Below are positions 51,910 through 60,470 of a stretch of DNA of 64,000 nucleotides, one piece after another. The notes beneath the pieces are model-generated. The model saw only the letters and a program-made list of their open reading frames with translations. It had not been told where the DNA came from and made no database searches. Each line of letters begins with the position of its first letter. The first letter of the stretch is position 1. A program made the position numbers and the translations under genes. Source of the DNA: Pseudobacteroides cellulosolvens ATCC 35603 = DSM 2933 (GTDB lineage Bacteria; Bacillota; Clostridia; Acetivibrionales; DSM-2933); assembly GCF_001262605.1 (NCBI RefSeq), contig NZ_LGTC01000001.1, positions 6,026,001-6,090,000 of the forward strand, read 5' to 3'.

Positions 51910-54313
51910 AATCGTTAAGGTTGTGTTGTCCCTCTCATTGTCCGGCAGCATTCTTGCCTTGTTTGTACTTGTATTGAAACCATTAATAAGGCATAAAGTA
52001 TCAAAATCCATACAATTTTTACTTTGGATAGTAGTTGTTTTTAGATTTTTATTACCATTCTCTTTTGAAAGCAGCTTTATTAATGAGTTGTTTTATAATC
52101 GCGATGTAATAAATCATCCCATAAGCTCTCAGAATCCTATAACCCAAAATTCAGACAGCATAGACAAAACTTTAGATTCAACCGACCCCAACTATTCAAT
52201 CAATTTATCAGAATTATCAGAATCATCGAAATCAAATAATTCATCTAATTCATCTGTAGAGGCCCAAACTTCAGGCTTTCATGGAAATGTGGCTCATAGT
52301 CAAACAATAAGTTGGGAACATTTTATTGCAAACTTAAAAGATCTCCTTAACAGATATGCCCTATATATTTGGATATTAGGAATATTAACAGTTTTAATTT
52401 ACAATCTGGCAGTATACATAAGATTCATAAAGCAAATAAAAAAATCAAATATACCGACAACTGATGAGCAAAACCAGGTTTTAAATAACTTATTAAATGG
52501 ACGTTACAAGCTGAAACTTTTTCTAAATCCATATGTGGAAACACCAATGCTGATTGGCGTAGCTAGCCCTATGGTTATCATTCCCGACATAGACTTTTCG
52601 GAAAGGCAGCTTAAGTATATTCTGCTTCATGAGATTAACCACATGAAGAGGTTTGACATAGCAGTAAAGTGGCTGACAACGATAGCTCAATCCATTCACT
52701 GGTTTAATCCTCTGATGTACCTTGTAAGGAAGGAAATCAACCATGCCTGCGAATTAGCTTGCGACGAAGCTGTCATAAAAAGCCTAAGTGAAAAAGAAAA
52801 GCAGGACTATGGGGATACCCTTATAGATGTTGCAGCAGTTGGTAAACATCATATAGGAGCATTACAAGCAACCATGTATGAAGAAAAAAAGAGCCTCAAG
52901 GATAGACTTATAGCCATAATGAATCATAAAAAGAAGTCAAAAGCCATAATACTTCTATCTGTAGTTCTATTTGTATCCGTTATAGCAGGTGCCTTGTATT
53001 TAGGAGCAGGTATTGGAATGAGTGCTAATACTCCAAATATTTATATTAGTGCTGAATATGAAAATACAAAGACAGCAGTAATTGGAACCTATTCATGGAA
53101 TTCTGTTCATGCTGACTCGGTAAGTCCGCTTGATATGAAATACAAGCCTGACAATGTAGTTAACATAAGCTCAAGACAGCAATTGTCAATAAGCACACAA
53201 AAATTAAAAATTGACAGGAAATATGATTTCACATTAAAGAGTCTTAAGGTTTATAAGGATGGCAAAAAGGTACAGTTTGAGTCTCCTGAAACAAGTATAA
53301 TGAATGGGGTTTTATACTGTCAGGCACCGATTGATAGCGGTGAATATATATATGAAGTTATTCTGGGGTTTAAAGATAGAGGGCAGGTGAGTTATTATTT
53401 TGTTGTTCGAGTTGATATGATGACCTTTGATTTAAACCGGATTTCAAAGTTCAGAACACCTTATGTAGGTGATGCACCCAAGGTTTCGGATTTGGCACAA
53501 AACTTGCCTCCGCCCGAAAAAAGTTTTAATCAAAGATATATTTCATTGGAAACAAATAAGCGACCCTATGGACTGACTATGTTTTATGAACTTAAATATG
53601 ACGGCACATATGTTAGTGAATGGCCGCTTATAAAAAGAGGCGATGGAAGCTATTCCAATCTGCAGAAGAATGCACTGGTTTTATTTTGTATGATTGATAA
53701 TGTAGATAAGGTGACATTTGCATTCCGCAAATCACCGTCTGATGGAAAGCTTGATGAAGCAAAATATGACTCGAAATTTACTTTCTTGCGGAGCGATTAT
53801 GAAAGGTATGGGGATCTTTTTGTACTAGGTAAAGACCTTCACAGGCTTCTTGGTGTTTTGGAAGGTAAGAATATTGATATAAAGGCTATAGACGATGCAA
53901 ATAATATAAATAAGCAAGAATTCTCTAACGAAGAGATTATGGCAGCAAGTGCGGTCATTGAAGAATACTTTCGTGCCGTTAAGGCAAAGGATGAAAAAGC
54001 TATTTTAAAAACCTTAACACCAAGATACAGTGGTCCAAATGTAAGATTGTATGGTGATGAAACCGTTACATTAATATCAAGCCAAGGTAATTCTGATGAT
54101 CCTATGAGATACAGCTATGTTCAAAATGGCCGAGGAAAAATAAATGGTACAAATGTGGAAAATGTGATCGTGTTTAAAGTGAAATATAACGTCCATTACC
54201 CGAAGGGGGTTGTTACTGGCCCACTTAATGAGGGTGATTATTCAGATTGGAATGTGATTCTAGTCCGTAAGGATAAAAATTCTCCGTGGCTCATAGACGA
54301 TCAGGGATATTGA
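51902..54313 (+). CDS. blaR1: BlaR1/MecR1-type M56 sensor metalloprotease
   Basis: 803 residues from 51902, overlapping blaI. Transmembrane helices near 10-30, 35-55, 155-180 and 355-380. The M56 zinc-peptidase domain has 'LLHEINHMKRFD' (HExxH-type motif at ~243-247) and the second-zinc-ligand region 'ELACDEAVIKSL'. The extracellular part (~385-806) does not look like the penicillin-binding BlaR sensor: I see no SxxK followed by a class D pattern. It carries instead an unknown beta-rich domain and a C-terminal DUF4829-like domain ('AVIEEYFRAVKAKDEKAI'). The inducing signal may therefore not be a beta-lactam. The protease would inactivate BlaI. Confidence 0.85.
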   Translation: MNEIVKVVLSLSLSGSILALFVLVLKPLIRHKVSKSIQFLLWIVVVFRFLLPFSFESSFINELFYNRDVINHPISSQNPITQNSDSIDKTLDSTDPNYSINLSELSESSKSNNSSNSSVEAQTSGFHGNVAHSQTISWEHFIANLKDLLNRYALYIWILGILTVLIYNLAVYIRFIKQIKKSNIPTTDEQNQVLNNLLNGRYKLKLFLNPYVETPMLIGVASPMVIIPDIDFSERQLKYILLHEINHMKRFDIAVKWLTTIAQSIHWFNPLMYLVRKEINHACELACDEAVIKSLSEKEKQDYGDTLIDVAAVGKHHIGALQATMYEEKKSLKDRLIAIMNHKKKSKAIILLSVVLFVSVIAGALYLGAGIGMSANTPNIYISAEYENTKTAVIGTYSWNSVHADSVSPLDMKYKPDNVVNISSRQQLSISTQKLKIDRKYDFTLKSLKVYKDGKKVQFESPETSIMNGVLYCQAPIDSGEYIYEVILGFKDRGQVSYYFVVRVDMMTFDLNRISKFRTPYVGDAPKVSDLAQNLPPPEKSFNQRYISLETNKRPYGLTMFYELKYDGTYVSEWPLIKRGDGSYSNLQKNALVLFCMIDNVDKVTFAFRKSPSDGKLDEAKYDSKFTFLRSDYERYGDLFVLGKDLHRLLGVLEGKNIDIKAIDDANNINKQEFSNEEIMAASAVIEEYFRAVKAKDEKAILKTLTPRYSGPNVRLYGDETVTLISSQGNSDDPMRYSYVQNGRGKINGTNVENVIVFKVKYNVHYPKGVVTGPLNEGDYSDWNVILVRKDKNSPWLIDDQGY

Positions 54314-54517
54314 ATGTAAAAACTTGTAAACATAATATTGTGTTTTGTCCTACAATTTTGTTTTAAACGAGTTTAATAAATCCATATATACTATGAAAAT
54401 AGAGGAAAATCAGCTTGTATCATCCTTTTTTCAACCTAATATTGGTTGACATAAAGCATGCAACATTATACAATTATATAGGAAAAACTATCTTAATAAT
54501 AAAAGGAGTAGAAACTT

Positions 54518-55261
54518 ATGAAAAAAGGTATAATGGTACGAATTGCAGTTTTAGCCAGTGTTTTTATGTTCTGTATTGGAGTTGTTGCTTTTGGGGCTTC
54601 AATGAGTACTGAAATAAAAGCCATACTCAGCAAAGAGATTAAAATCAGGTATTCAGGAGCTGTTCAGGAAATGAAAGATGCATCAGGAAATGCTGTGTAT
54701 CCCATTTTATATAATGGCACTACATATATTCCCGTTCGTTCTGTCAGCAATATGTTGAATATACCTATAAACTGGGATGGTGATACAAAAACTGTTATTA
54801 TCGGAACAGAAGAAAAACAGCCCAAAAGTGTATTGAGTTTCAAGGCGAAGACATCCGGTCATAGCAGTAAAGTAACAGATAAAGGTTCGTTAACTGTAAA
54901 AGGAGAATTTGGAGCAGATATAAAATATAATGATGGAATAGCTTATGAGCTTTGGAATGGTGGTGCTTCTGAGGGAATTAGTCCGGCATATAAGGCTGAA
55001 GTAGGCGGAACATATAGTAAATTGTCATTTGATGTGTATCTTTCAACTAAAGATGCACATATTGGCAAACAATTTACAATATATATTTATAATGTTGATA
55101 CTGGAGAAACCTTGGCAAATATTAAAGTTGATGGAGGACAGATTAAAAAAGTTGAAGAAATTGATATAACAGGAGTAAAAACAATAGGATTCTCAGCAAA
55201 TGGTATCTCTGGAGCAGGAAGTCACGGCTATGCATATTTCTTTAATCCTACAGTTAAATAA
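54518..55261 (+). CDS. Secreted stalk-domain / NPCBM-like protein
   Basis: 247 residues. Signal peptide (1-27); a half copper-amine-oxidase-N (stalk) domain (about 35-95: 'YPILYNGTTYIPVRSVSNML', 'WDGDTKTVIIG'); then a ~140-residue beta-sandwich resembling NPCBM ('GGTYSKLSFDVYLSTKDAHI', 'ITGVKTIGFSANG'). Such stalk-plus-NPCBM proteins are common on clostridial surfaces and may bind glycans. AAAGGAG precedes the ATG. Terminator hairpin (AAAAGATGGCATC / GGATGTCATCTTTT) at about 55287-55321. Confidence 0.75.
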   Translation: MKKGIMVRIAVLASVFMFCIGVVAFGASMSTEIKAILSKEIKIRYSGAVQEMKDASGNAVYPILYNGTTYIPVRSVSNMLNIPINWDGDTKTVIIGTEEKQPKSVLSFKAKTSGHSSKVTDKGSLTVKGEFGADIKYNDGIAYELWNGGASEGISPAYKAEVGGTYSKLSFDVYLSTKDAHIGKQFTIYIYNVDTGETLANIKVDGGQIKKVEEIDITGVKTIGFSANGISGAGSHGYAYFFNPTVK

Positions 55262-55286
55262 TTTATAAATTAGAGTAAAATACATA

Positions 55287-55321
55287 AAAAGATGGCATCT
55301 TTTAAATGGATGTCATCTTTT
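55287..55321 (+). terminator. Terminator of stalk-domain gene
   Basis: AAAAGATGGCATC / GGATGTCATCTTTT stem with a ~7-nt loop and short T-stretch, 26 bp after the stop codon at 55261. Confidence 0.65.
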
Positions 55322-55427
55322 GCTATGTCTGGGAAATCGTCATATATACTGTGCCTTAATAACCTGCATCATTTTTACATGTATACCAGCACTTCATGAG
55401 GGAAAAATAACGACGAGGTGATGACAT

Positions 55428-55688
55428 ATGAAAAAAATAGGTGTAGAAAAAGGTTTGACTAACGTTGCAGACTATTTAAAAAATCAAGGATATAAGGTAG
55501 AGATACTAAGTGAAAATATTGAAAATAATATTGCAAAATATGGCAATCTGGACGTAATTGTTACTGCAGATTATAACACTAATATGATGGGCTTTTCTGA
55601 TACGTCCACCAACATTCCTGTTATTACTGCCAGCGGGCTTACAGCAGAAGAAGTAAAGAACATGATAGACCAGAAGGCTGCTAAATAA
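55428..55688 (+). CDS. UPF0180 (YkuS-family) protein
   Basis: 86 residues. 'IGVEKGLTNVADYLKNQGYK' and 'LDVIVTADYNTNMMGFSDTS' followed by 'TNIPVITASGLTAEEV' match the UPF0180/YkuS family of small Firmicute proteins of unknown function. GAGGTGATGACAT precedes the ATG. Followed by a GC-rich inverted repeat without a T-run (CAACCCTCCT / AGGAGGGTTG, about 55729-55768). Confidence 0.85.
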   Translation: MKKIGVEKGLTNVADYLKNQGYKVEILSENIENNIAKYGNLDVIVTADYNTNMMGFSDTSTNIPVITASGLTAEEVKNMIDQKAAK

Positions 55689-55840
55689 AACCAAATTTGA
55701 AGCGATTAGTAAACTGACAATTAGTCATCAACCCTCCTACCTGTGTATCTCAAGGGGCAGGAGGGTTGAGTCATTATAGCGTGATTTGAATATTGGACCA
55801 CAGGCTGTAGACATAATTTTCCAAAGGAGGAGTTAAGATT

Positions 55841-56560
55841 ATGAAACAAATAATACTTGAATCCATATTGTATACTGTAATAGGCTATTTTATAGCTTTA
55901 CTAATCGCAAGGGCAGTTGGCAGAAAAATGATTTCCCAAATGACTTTTTTTGATTATGTTATAGGGGTTTCTTTGGGTTCAGTAACAGCAAATTTAGCTA
56001 TGGTATCGCAGATTCCGAATTCATCTGCTATTAGTGTATTAATTACATTGGCTGCTCTTACCGTTCTACTGGACTATGTTCACATTAAAAGTTTTTTTAT
56101 AAGAAAGAAACTGGACTCGGAACCAACAGTTCTAATTGAAAATGGTAAGATAATTAACCAAAACATGAAAAAAAGTCATGTTACGATCAATGAACTCTTG
56201 ATGCAGTTAAGAGGAAAAAATATGTTCAATATAGCCGATGTGGAGTTTGCTATTTTAGAAACGGATGGAAGTTTATCGGTGCAACCCAAATCACAAAATT
56301 TGCCTTTAACTCCATCAGATTTAAATATTTCAACAAAGTATAAGGGACTGACTAAGGATTTGGTGATTGACGGCAGCATTATGTCTGAAAACCTTAAAGA
56401 TATCAAGCTTGATGAACAATGGCTTTATAGTAGAATCAAAGATTATGGAGTGACAGATATAAAGGATGTATTTTATGCAGGTCTGGACTCTTTAGGTAAC
56501 TTGTTTGTATCCAAAAGGCAAAAAGGCAGTGAAAGGCATGGACAGCATGGTATTGAATAG
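55841..56560 (+). CDS. DUF421 (YetF/YrbG-type) membrane protein
   Basis: 239 residues. Three N-terminal transmembrane helices (about 5-25, 35-55, 60-80; 'ARAVGRKMISQMTFFDYVIG'), then the DUF421 cytoplasmic domain with 'ESGK'-like 'LIENGKIINQNMKKSHVTIN', 'ELLMQLRGKNMFNIADVEFA' and 'ILETDGSLSV'. A second small domain follows (DUF3290-like tail, to 239). AAAGGAGGAG precedes the ATG. YetF-type proteins are linked to spore or envelope functions in Bacillus; no firm activity is known. Confidence 0.85.
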   Translation: MKQIILESILYTVIGYFIALLIARAVGRKMISQMTFFDYVIGVSLGSVTANLAMVSQIPNSSAISVLITLAALTVLLDYVHIKSFFIRKKLDSEPTVLIENGKIINQNMKKSHVTINELLMQLRGKNMFNIADVEFAILETDGSLSVQPKSQNLPLTPSDLNISTKYKGLTKDLVIDGSIMSENLKDIKLDEQWLYSRIKDYGVTDIKDVFYAGLDSLGNLFVSKRQKGSERHGQHGIE

Positions 56561-56655
56561 AAGATAATATACATAAAAAATCTTGTATAACAACGCATTC
56601 CTAAGCAAGCCTTCATCAGATTATATTAAATAGTATTAAAAGACTTTAAGTAGTG

Positions 56656-56684
56656 TTGCTATATATTCATAATCCAGATATAAT
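56656..56684 (+). promoter_or_regulatory. Sigma-A promoter of the putative 6S RNA
   Basis: TTGCTA (56656-56661), 17-bp spacer, TATAAT (56679-56684). Transcription would start at about 56690-56692, just before the closing stem of the RNA. Confidence 0.65.
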
Positions 56685-56689
56685 AAGAT

Positions 56690-56907
56690 TCAGATGTAAA
56701 GTTGACCTGAGATGTACGGGAAAGCTTGTTGTTTGAACCTACAAATGAAATAAGGGAGTCTAGCTTTGAAAGATGAAATCAGACCTCAGTACTAATACCG
56801 CCATACTGCATAAGCAGTGTGCAACGGCAGGGGAAGGTTGAAGTTTTCAACAGGACACCCACCTAGTTAAGGCTAGGTGTCAAACAGCAAGTGAAGGCAT
56901 TTTGGGT
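56690..56907 (+). ncRNA. ssrS: Probable 6S RNA
   Basis: A ~200-nt noncoding stretch with its own sigma-A promoter. The ends pair over 10 bp (ACCTGAGATG at 56705-56714 with CATTTTGGGT at 56898-56907, allowing G-U). Inside, the block around 'TAATACCGCCATACTGCATA' and 'GACACCCACCTAG..CTAGGTGTC' recalls the central bubble and 3' hairpin of 6S RNA, as I remember it from bacterial examples. Length fits (184-205 nt). It would bind sigma-A RNA polymerase in stationary phase. Identification is by eye; a covariance model search would decide. Confidence 0.6.
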
Positions 56908-56972
56908 ATTTAATTACTTAATAATTAATAGATAATTTTAATATAAATATAAGAGTACTCTTTGATAGGCAG

Positions 56973-57023
56973 AAAGCCCATAGAATTTAAAGTGGTATTA
57001 ATCACTTTTATTTTATGGGCTTT
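56973..57023. terminator. Bidirectional terminator
   Basis: AAAGCCCATA(G)AA / TTTTATGGGCTTT outer stem with an inner AAGTG/CACTT pairing, between the putative 6S RNA (plus strand) and the cphA stop codon (minus strand). Confidence 0.75.
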
Positions 57024-57042
57024 AGTTATATAAGCCTAAACG

Positions 57043-59682
57043 TCATACAGGTATTGGTTGTACCAGTTGCTCTTCTGCAAAGACTCTCTCTTGGTAATCC
57101 TTAATAACATCTACCAATGGCTGCATTTTCTCAAAAAACACAACAATTACGTCACCTTTTGCGGCTTGCTGTAAAGCTATTCTTAAAGATTCCGCCTCAT
57201 CCGGTATTACTTTAATGTGTTCAGTGGAAATACCGGATGATAATGCTCCACGGTATAAAATGTTCGCAACTTCCAAAGGTTGTCTTTCACGTAAATCCTG
57301 GTCTTCCTTAACATAAATATAGTCAAAAGAACTCCCGGAGATTTTTCCTACATTAAAAATATCCGTATCAAGCCTGTCTCCGGGGACCCCTATGACCCCT
57401 ATCAGCCGTGAGGGGTTTAAGGCGTTCAATCCCTCAATGGTAACACGATAACCTTCAATGTTGTGTCCGTAATCAAGAACAACCTTGAAATCTTTAAGAT
57501 CATAGATGTTAAAACGTCCTGGGTTGCTGTTTGCATCACAGGTGAACTCACTCAAAGCTTCCCATATGGAATCAAAGGATATTCCAAGAGCAAAACTTGC
57601 ACCAATTGCAGCCATGCTGTTATAGATATTATGCTTTAATCTGCCTCCAAGTGTTGCCGGGATGTCTGTTAAGCTTATGAAGTTCCTTGTAACACCCATA
57701 CAAGTTATATAAATTCTATTATTCCTCTTGTAGACTGCGGACCCGCCATTGGCTATGTGATCTAGCAGTATGGGATTTTCGTCATCTATAGAGAACAGTA
57801 TCTGGTTTCCCTTCGCTTTTCCCCTTGCCTTCATCACCCAGGTATTATCAGCATTAAGAACACATGCACCATCGCCTTTCACCGCTTCAATAACAAGTGA
57901 CTTTGCATGGAGCAATTCCTCCATTGTATTAATTCCATCGACACCAAGATGATCTTCTGTAAGGTTGGTAAAAACAGCGACATCAGCTTTATCATAAGCC
58001 AAGCCATTCCGCACAATACCGCCTCTTGCTGTCTCAAGCACGGCGGCTTCAACCATCCGGTTATGAAGTATTCTATTGGCACTTTTAGGTCCTGTTGTAT
58101 CTCCATCTTCAATGCATGTATCATTAATATAAATCCCATGAGTGGTTGTTGTGCCAACCGTAAGCCCCTGCCGCCTTAAAATACTGCTTATCATTCGGGT
58201 AGTGGTGGTTTTTCCGTTGGTTCCTGTAATTGATACTATTGGTATTGAGGATGGAGTACCCTCTGGAAACATCATATCTAAAATCGGGGATACCACATCT
58301 CTTTTTTGCCCTCCGGTAGGGTTAATATGCATTCTAATTCCTGGAGCAGCATTAACTTCTACAATGGCGCCATTATTTACACCCAATGGCTTTGATATAT
58401 CAGGGGTAACAACGTCAATTCCTGCAATATCCAGACCTATCGCCTTTGAAGCTTCTTCAAAAATCTCTATATTTTCAGGGTGAACAAGATCGGTGCAATC
58501 ATATGCTTTTCCTCCTGTGCTAAGATTTCCATTATCCCTTAGCCATATTTTTTGGTTCCTGTCAGGTATATGAGAGAGGGCCATACCTTGCTTATCAAGA
58601 ACAACCTTCATACTTTCGTCTACCTTGATCTTAGTAAGGGGTTTTTCATGATCTTCTCCACGAAGCTCATTTTGGTTTTCAATTTCTATCAACTCCTGGA
58701 TTGTATGTTCTCCATCCCCTATAACATGAGCGGGAACCCTTTCTGCTGCGGCGACAACTTTACCGTTAACAACCAATACACGATAATCCTTGCCTTCAAT
58801 GTATTTTTCGACAATACATTCTCCATCGAGGGTTAGTGCCTGTAAAAATGCCTCCTTAAGTTCGTTCTCATTTTTTATATTTGTAAATACAAATTTACCC
58901 TTACTGCCGTTATGAGGCTTTACCACAACAGGGTATCCTATTGCATTTGCTTCAGATATAGCTTCATCAATATCCAGGACTAACTTCCCCTTCGGAACTG
59001 GAATAGAAACTTCCTCCAACAATGCTTTTGTTAAATGCTTGTTACCTGCCGAATCTACCGATATGCTGCTTGTACCTTCATACAGCGTAGCAGATATCTT
59101 TTTCTGGTATTTTCCATAACCCAACCTTATCAGATCCCCATCATTTACCATACTGACAGGAATACCGCGTTTTTTCGCTTCAGCTATGATAGCTCCGGTA
59201 CTAATGCCTATATCATATCTGATACATATTTTTTTCAACCTTTCAAGTTCACTATCTATATTAACAGTTCTACCATTAATTAAATTATTCAATGTATCTA
59301 TAATAAATAAACCACATGCTTTTCCAATTACTGTGTGAGGACATGTAAAAATTACATGATATATATCATCCTTCACTTGACGAGCTTTTCCATGCTTTAT
59401 ATCATAACCCAGAATTTTCTGCACTTCCAGGCATAAATGCTCCGATACATGAGCAAGGTAGGTGCCTTCCTTAAGTCTGTCAACAAAACCCCCTACATAA
59501 CCGGTACAGCACTTATGCTCTTTTATTCCCGGGAAGAGACCGATGATTTGTTCATTCAAAGTCCCAATGTCCTTTGTAGGAGTATCTGCAAATTCACCAA
59601 GCTTTACTTGTAACCTCACAACCGGTTCCCTCAAACTATAAATATTAGGAGCATCAAAAACTCGTATTTCTTCTATTTCCAA
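57043..59682 (-). CDS. cphA: Cyanophycin synthetase
   Basis: 879 residues, family length. I chose the TTG at 59682 (GGAG 8 nt upstream), giving 'EIEEIRVFDAPNIYSL' at the N-terminus as in other CphA proteins; the GTG at 59691 sits directly on the GGAG. N-terminal domain (1-160); ATP-grasp domain (about 210-470: 'YPVVVKPHNGSKGKFVFTNI', 'VEVNAAPGIRMHINPT'); Mur-ligase-like domain with P-loop 'VSITGTNGKTTTTRMI' (about 485-875). It polymerises Asp and Arg into multi-L-arginyl-poly-L-aspartate, a nitrogen store. No cphB cyanophycinase is in the window. Confidence 0.96.
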   Translation of the reverse strand: MEIEEIRVFDAPNIYSLREPVVRLQVKLGEFADTPTKDIGTLNEQIIGLFPGIKEHKCCTGYVGGFVDRLKEGTYLAHVSEHLCLEVQKILGYDIKHGKARQVKDDIYHVIFTCPHTVIGKACGLFIIDTLNNLINGRTVNIDSELERLKKICIRYDIGISTGAIIAEAKKRGIPVSMVNDGDLIRLGYGKYQKKISATLYEGTSSISVDSAGNKHLTKALLEEVSIPVPKGKLVLDIDEAISEANAIGYPVVVKPHNGSKGKFVFTNIKNENELKEAFLQALTLDGECIVEKYIEGKDYRVLVVNGKVVAAAERVPAHVIGDGEHTIQELIEIENQNELRGEDHEKPLTKIKVDESMKVVLDKQGMALSHIPDRNQKIWLRDNGNLSTGGKAYDCTDLVHPENIEIFEEASKAIGLDIAGIDVVTPDISKPLGVNNGAIVEVNAAPGIRMHINPTGGQKRDVVSPILDMMFPEGTPSSIPIVSITGTNGKTTTTRMISSILRRQGLTVGTTTTHGIYINDTCIEDGDTTGPKSANRILHNRMVEAAVLETARGGIVRNGLAYDKADVAVFTNLTEDHLGVDGINTMEELLHAKSLVIEAVKGDGACVLNADNTWVMKARGKAKGNQILFSIDDENPILLDHIANGGSAVYKRNNRIYITCMGVTRNFISLTDIPATLGGRLKHNIYNSMAAIGASFALGISFDSIWEALSEFTCDANSNPGRFNIYDLKDFKVVLDYGHNIEGYRVTIEGLNALNPSRLIGVIGVPGDRLDTDIFNVGKISGSSFDYIYVKEDQDLRERQPLEVANILYRGALSSGISTEHIKVIPDEAESLRIALQQAAKGDVIVVFFEKMQPLVDVIKDYQERVFAEEQLVQPIPV

Positions 59683-59691
59683 ACTTCTCAC

Positions 59692-59996
59692 TCCAATGCT
59701 TGATTTTTTTGTATATATATATTCTGAAACATTTGATGGAGAAATATTTTTGTGAATAATGTATGAAAAGTATTATGAGTTACATTTATACCATAATTAT
59801 GCTTTTTAGAGAAATTGCGTGATTTATCCGACTGCTTTTCATACAGATATATTGATATTTTTTCCTTTGTTGGTGTTATTACAATTGTTGGAATTTTGTG
59901 GGCGTTAATTTGAATTTTAACAATTCACATTTTTAATTGTAACTTTTGACCACAAAATTCCGTTATAATTAGTGTATTGGATAAAGGGGTGAGTAT
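59692..59996. other. Divergent region cphA / ECF operon
   Basis: 305 bp without a gene. Near its end is a candidate ECF-type promoter, -35 TGTAAC (59938-59943), 17-bp spacer and -10 CGTT (59961-59964), which could make the downstream sigma gene autoregulated. A sigma-A box overlapping it (TTATAAT at 59963-59969) cannot be excluded. Confidence 0.4.
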
Positions 59997-60470
59997 GTGG
60001 AGGGCTTTAAAAAGATTTACAAAGATAACTATTATAAAGTTAACAACTACCTAAGAAATATTTGTAAAGACATTGAGCTTGCAGAAGACCTAACTCAGGA
60101 AACCTTTTATAAAGCCCTCTTAATGTTTTATAACGACAAATCATCCTATTTATGCACTAAATGGCTAATTCGTGTTGCACACAATAATTTTATAGACTAT
60201 GTGAGAAAGAACAAGATTAATATGGTGAATTTTGAACCTTTTCATGAGGATGTAAAAACTGAGGTAAATAGTGATACTGATAAAATACATTTAGTTGAGG
60301 CATTAGGGATGCTGACGCTGCGTTTTAGAACAGTATTATTGCTAAAGGACCACTATGGTTTTTCATATAAGGAAATAGCGGGGATCATAAATTCTACAGA
60401 GTCTATAGTTAAGGTAACTTTGCACAGGGCAAGGAAAAGGTTTAAGGAGGTTTACAATGACCATGAATGA
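59997..60470 (+). CDS. ECF-type RNA polymerase sigma factor
   Basis: 157 residues starting with GTG at 59997 (AAGGGGTG upstream). Region 2 'DIELAEDLTQETFYKALLMF' and 'CTKWLIRVAHNNFIDYVRK', region 4 'FRTVLLLKDHYGFSYKEIAG' and 'STESIVKVTLHRARKRFKEV'. It is a short SigV/SigW-like ECF. It overlaps the anti-sigma gene by 14 bp, so the pair is translationally coupled. A possible own-type promoter (TGTAAC-N17-CGTT) lies upstream. Confidence 0.92.
   Translation: MEGFKKIYKDNYYKVNNYLRNICKDIELAEDLTQETFYKALLMFYNDKSSYLCTKWLIRVAHNNFIDYVRKNKINMVNFEPFHEDVKTEVNSDTDKIHLVEALGMLTLRFRTVLLLKDHYGFSYKEIAGIINSTESIVKVTLHRARKRFKEVYNDHE

Noticed and set aside
58142..58483. Plus-strand ORF of 113 codons inside cphA
   Set aside because: Antisense to the conserved ATP-grasp and Mur-ligase region; coding evidence lies on the other strand.
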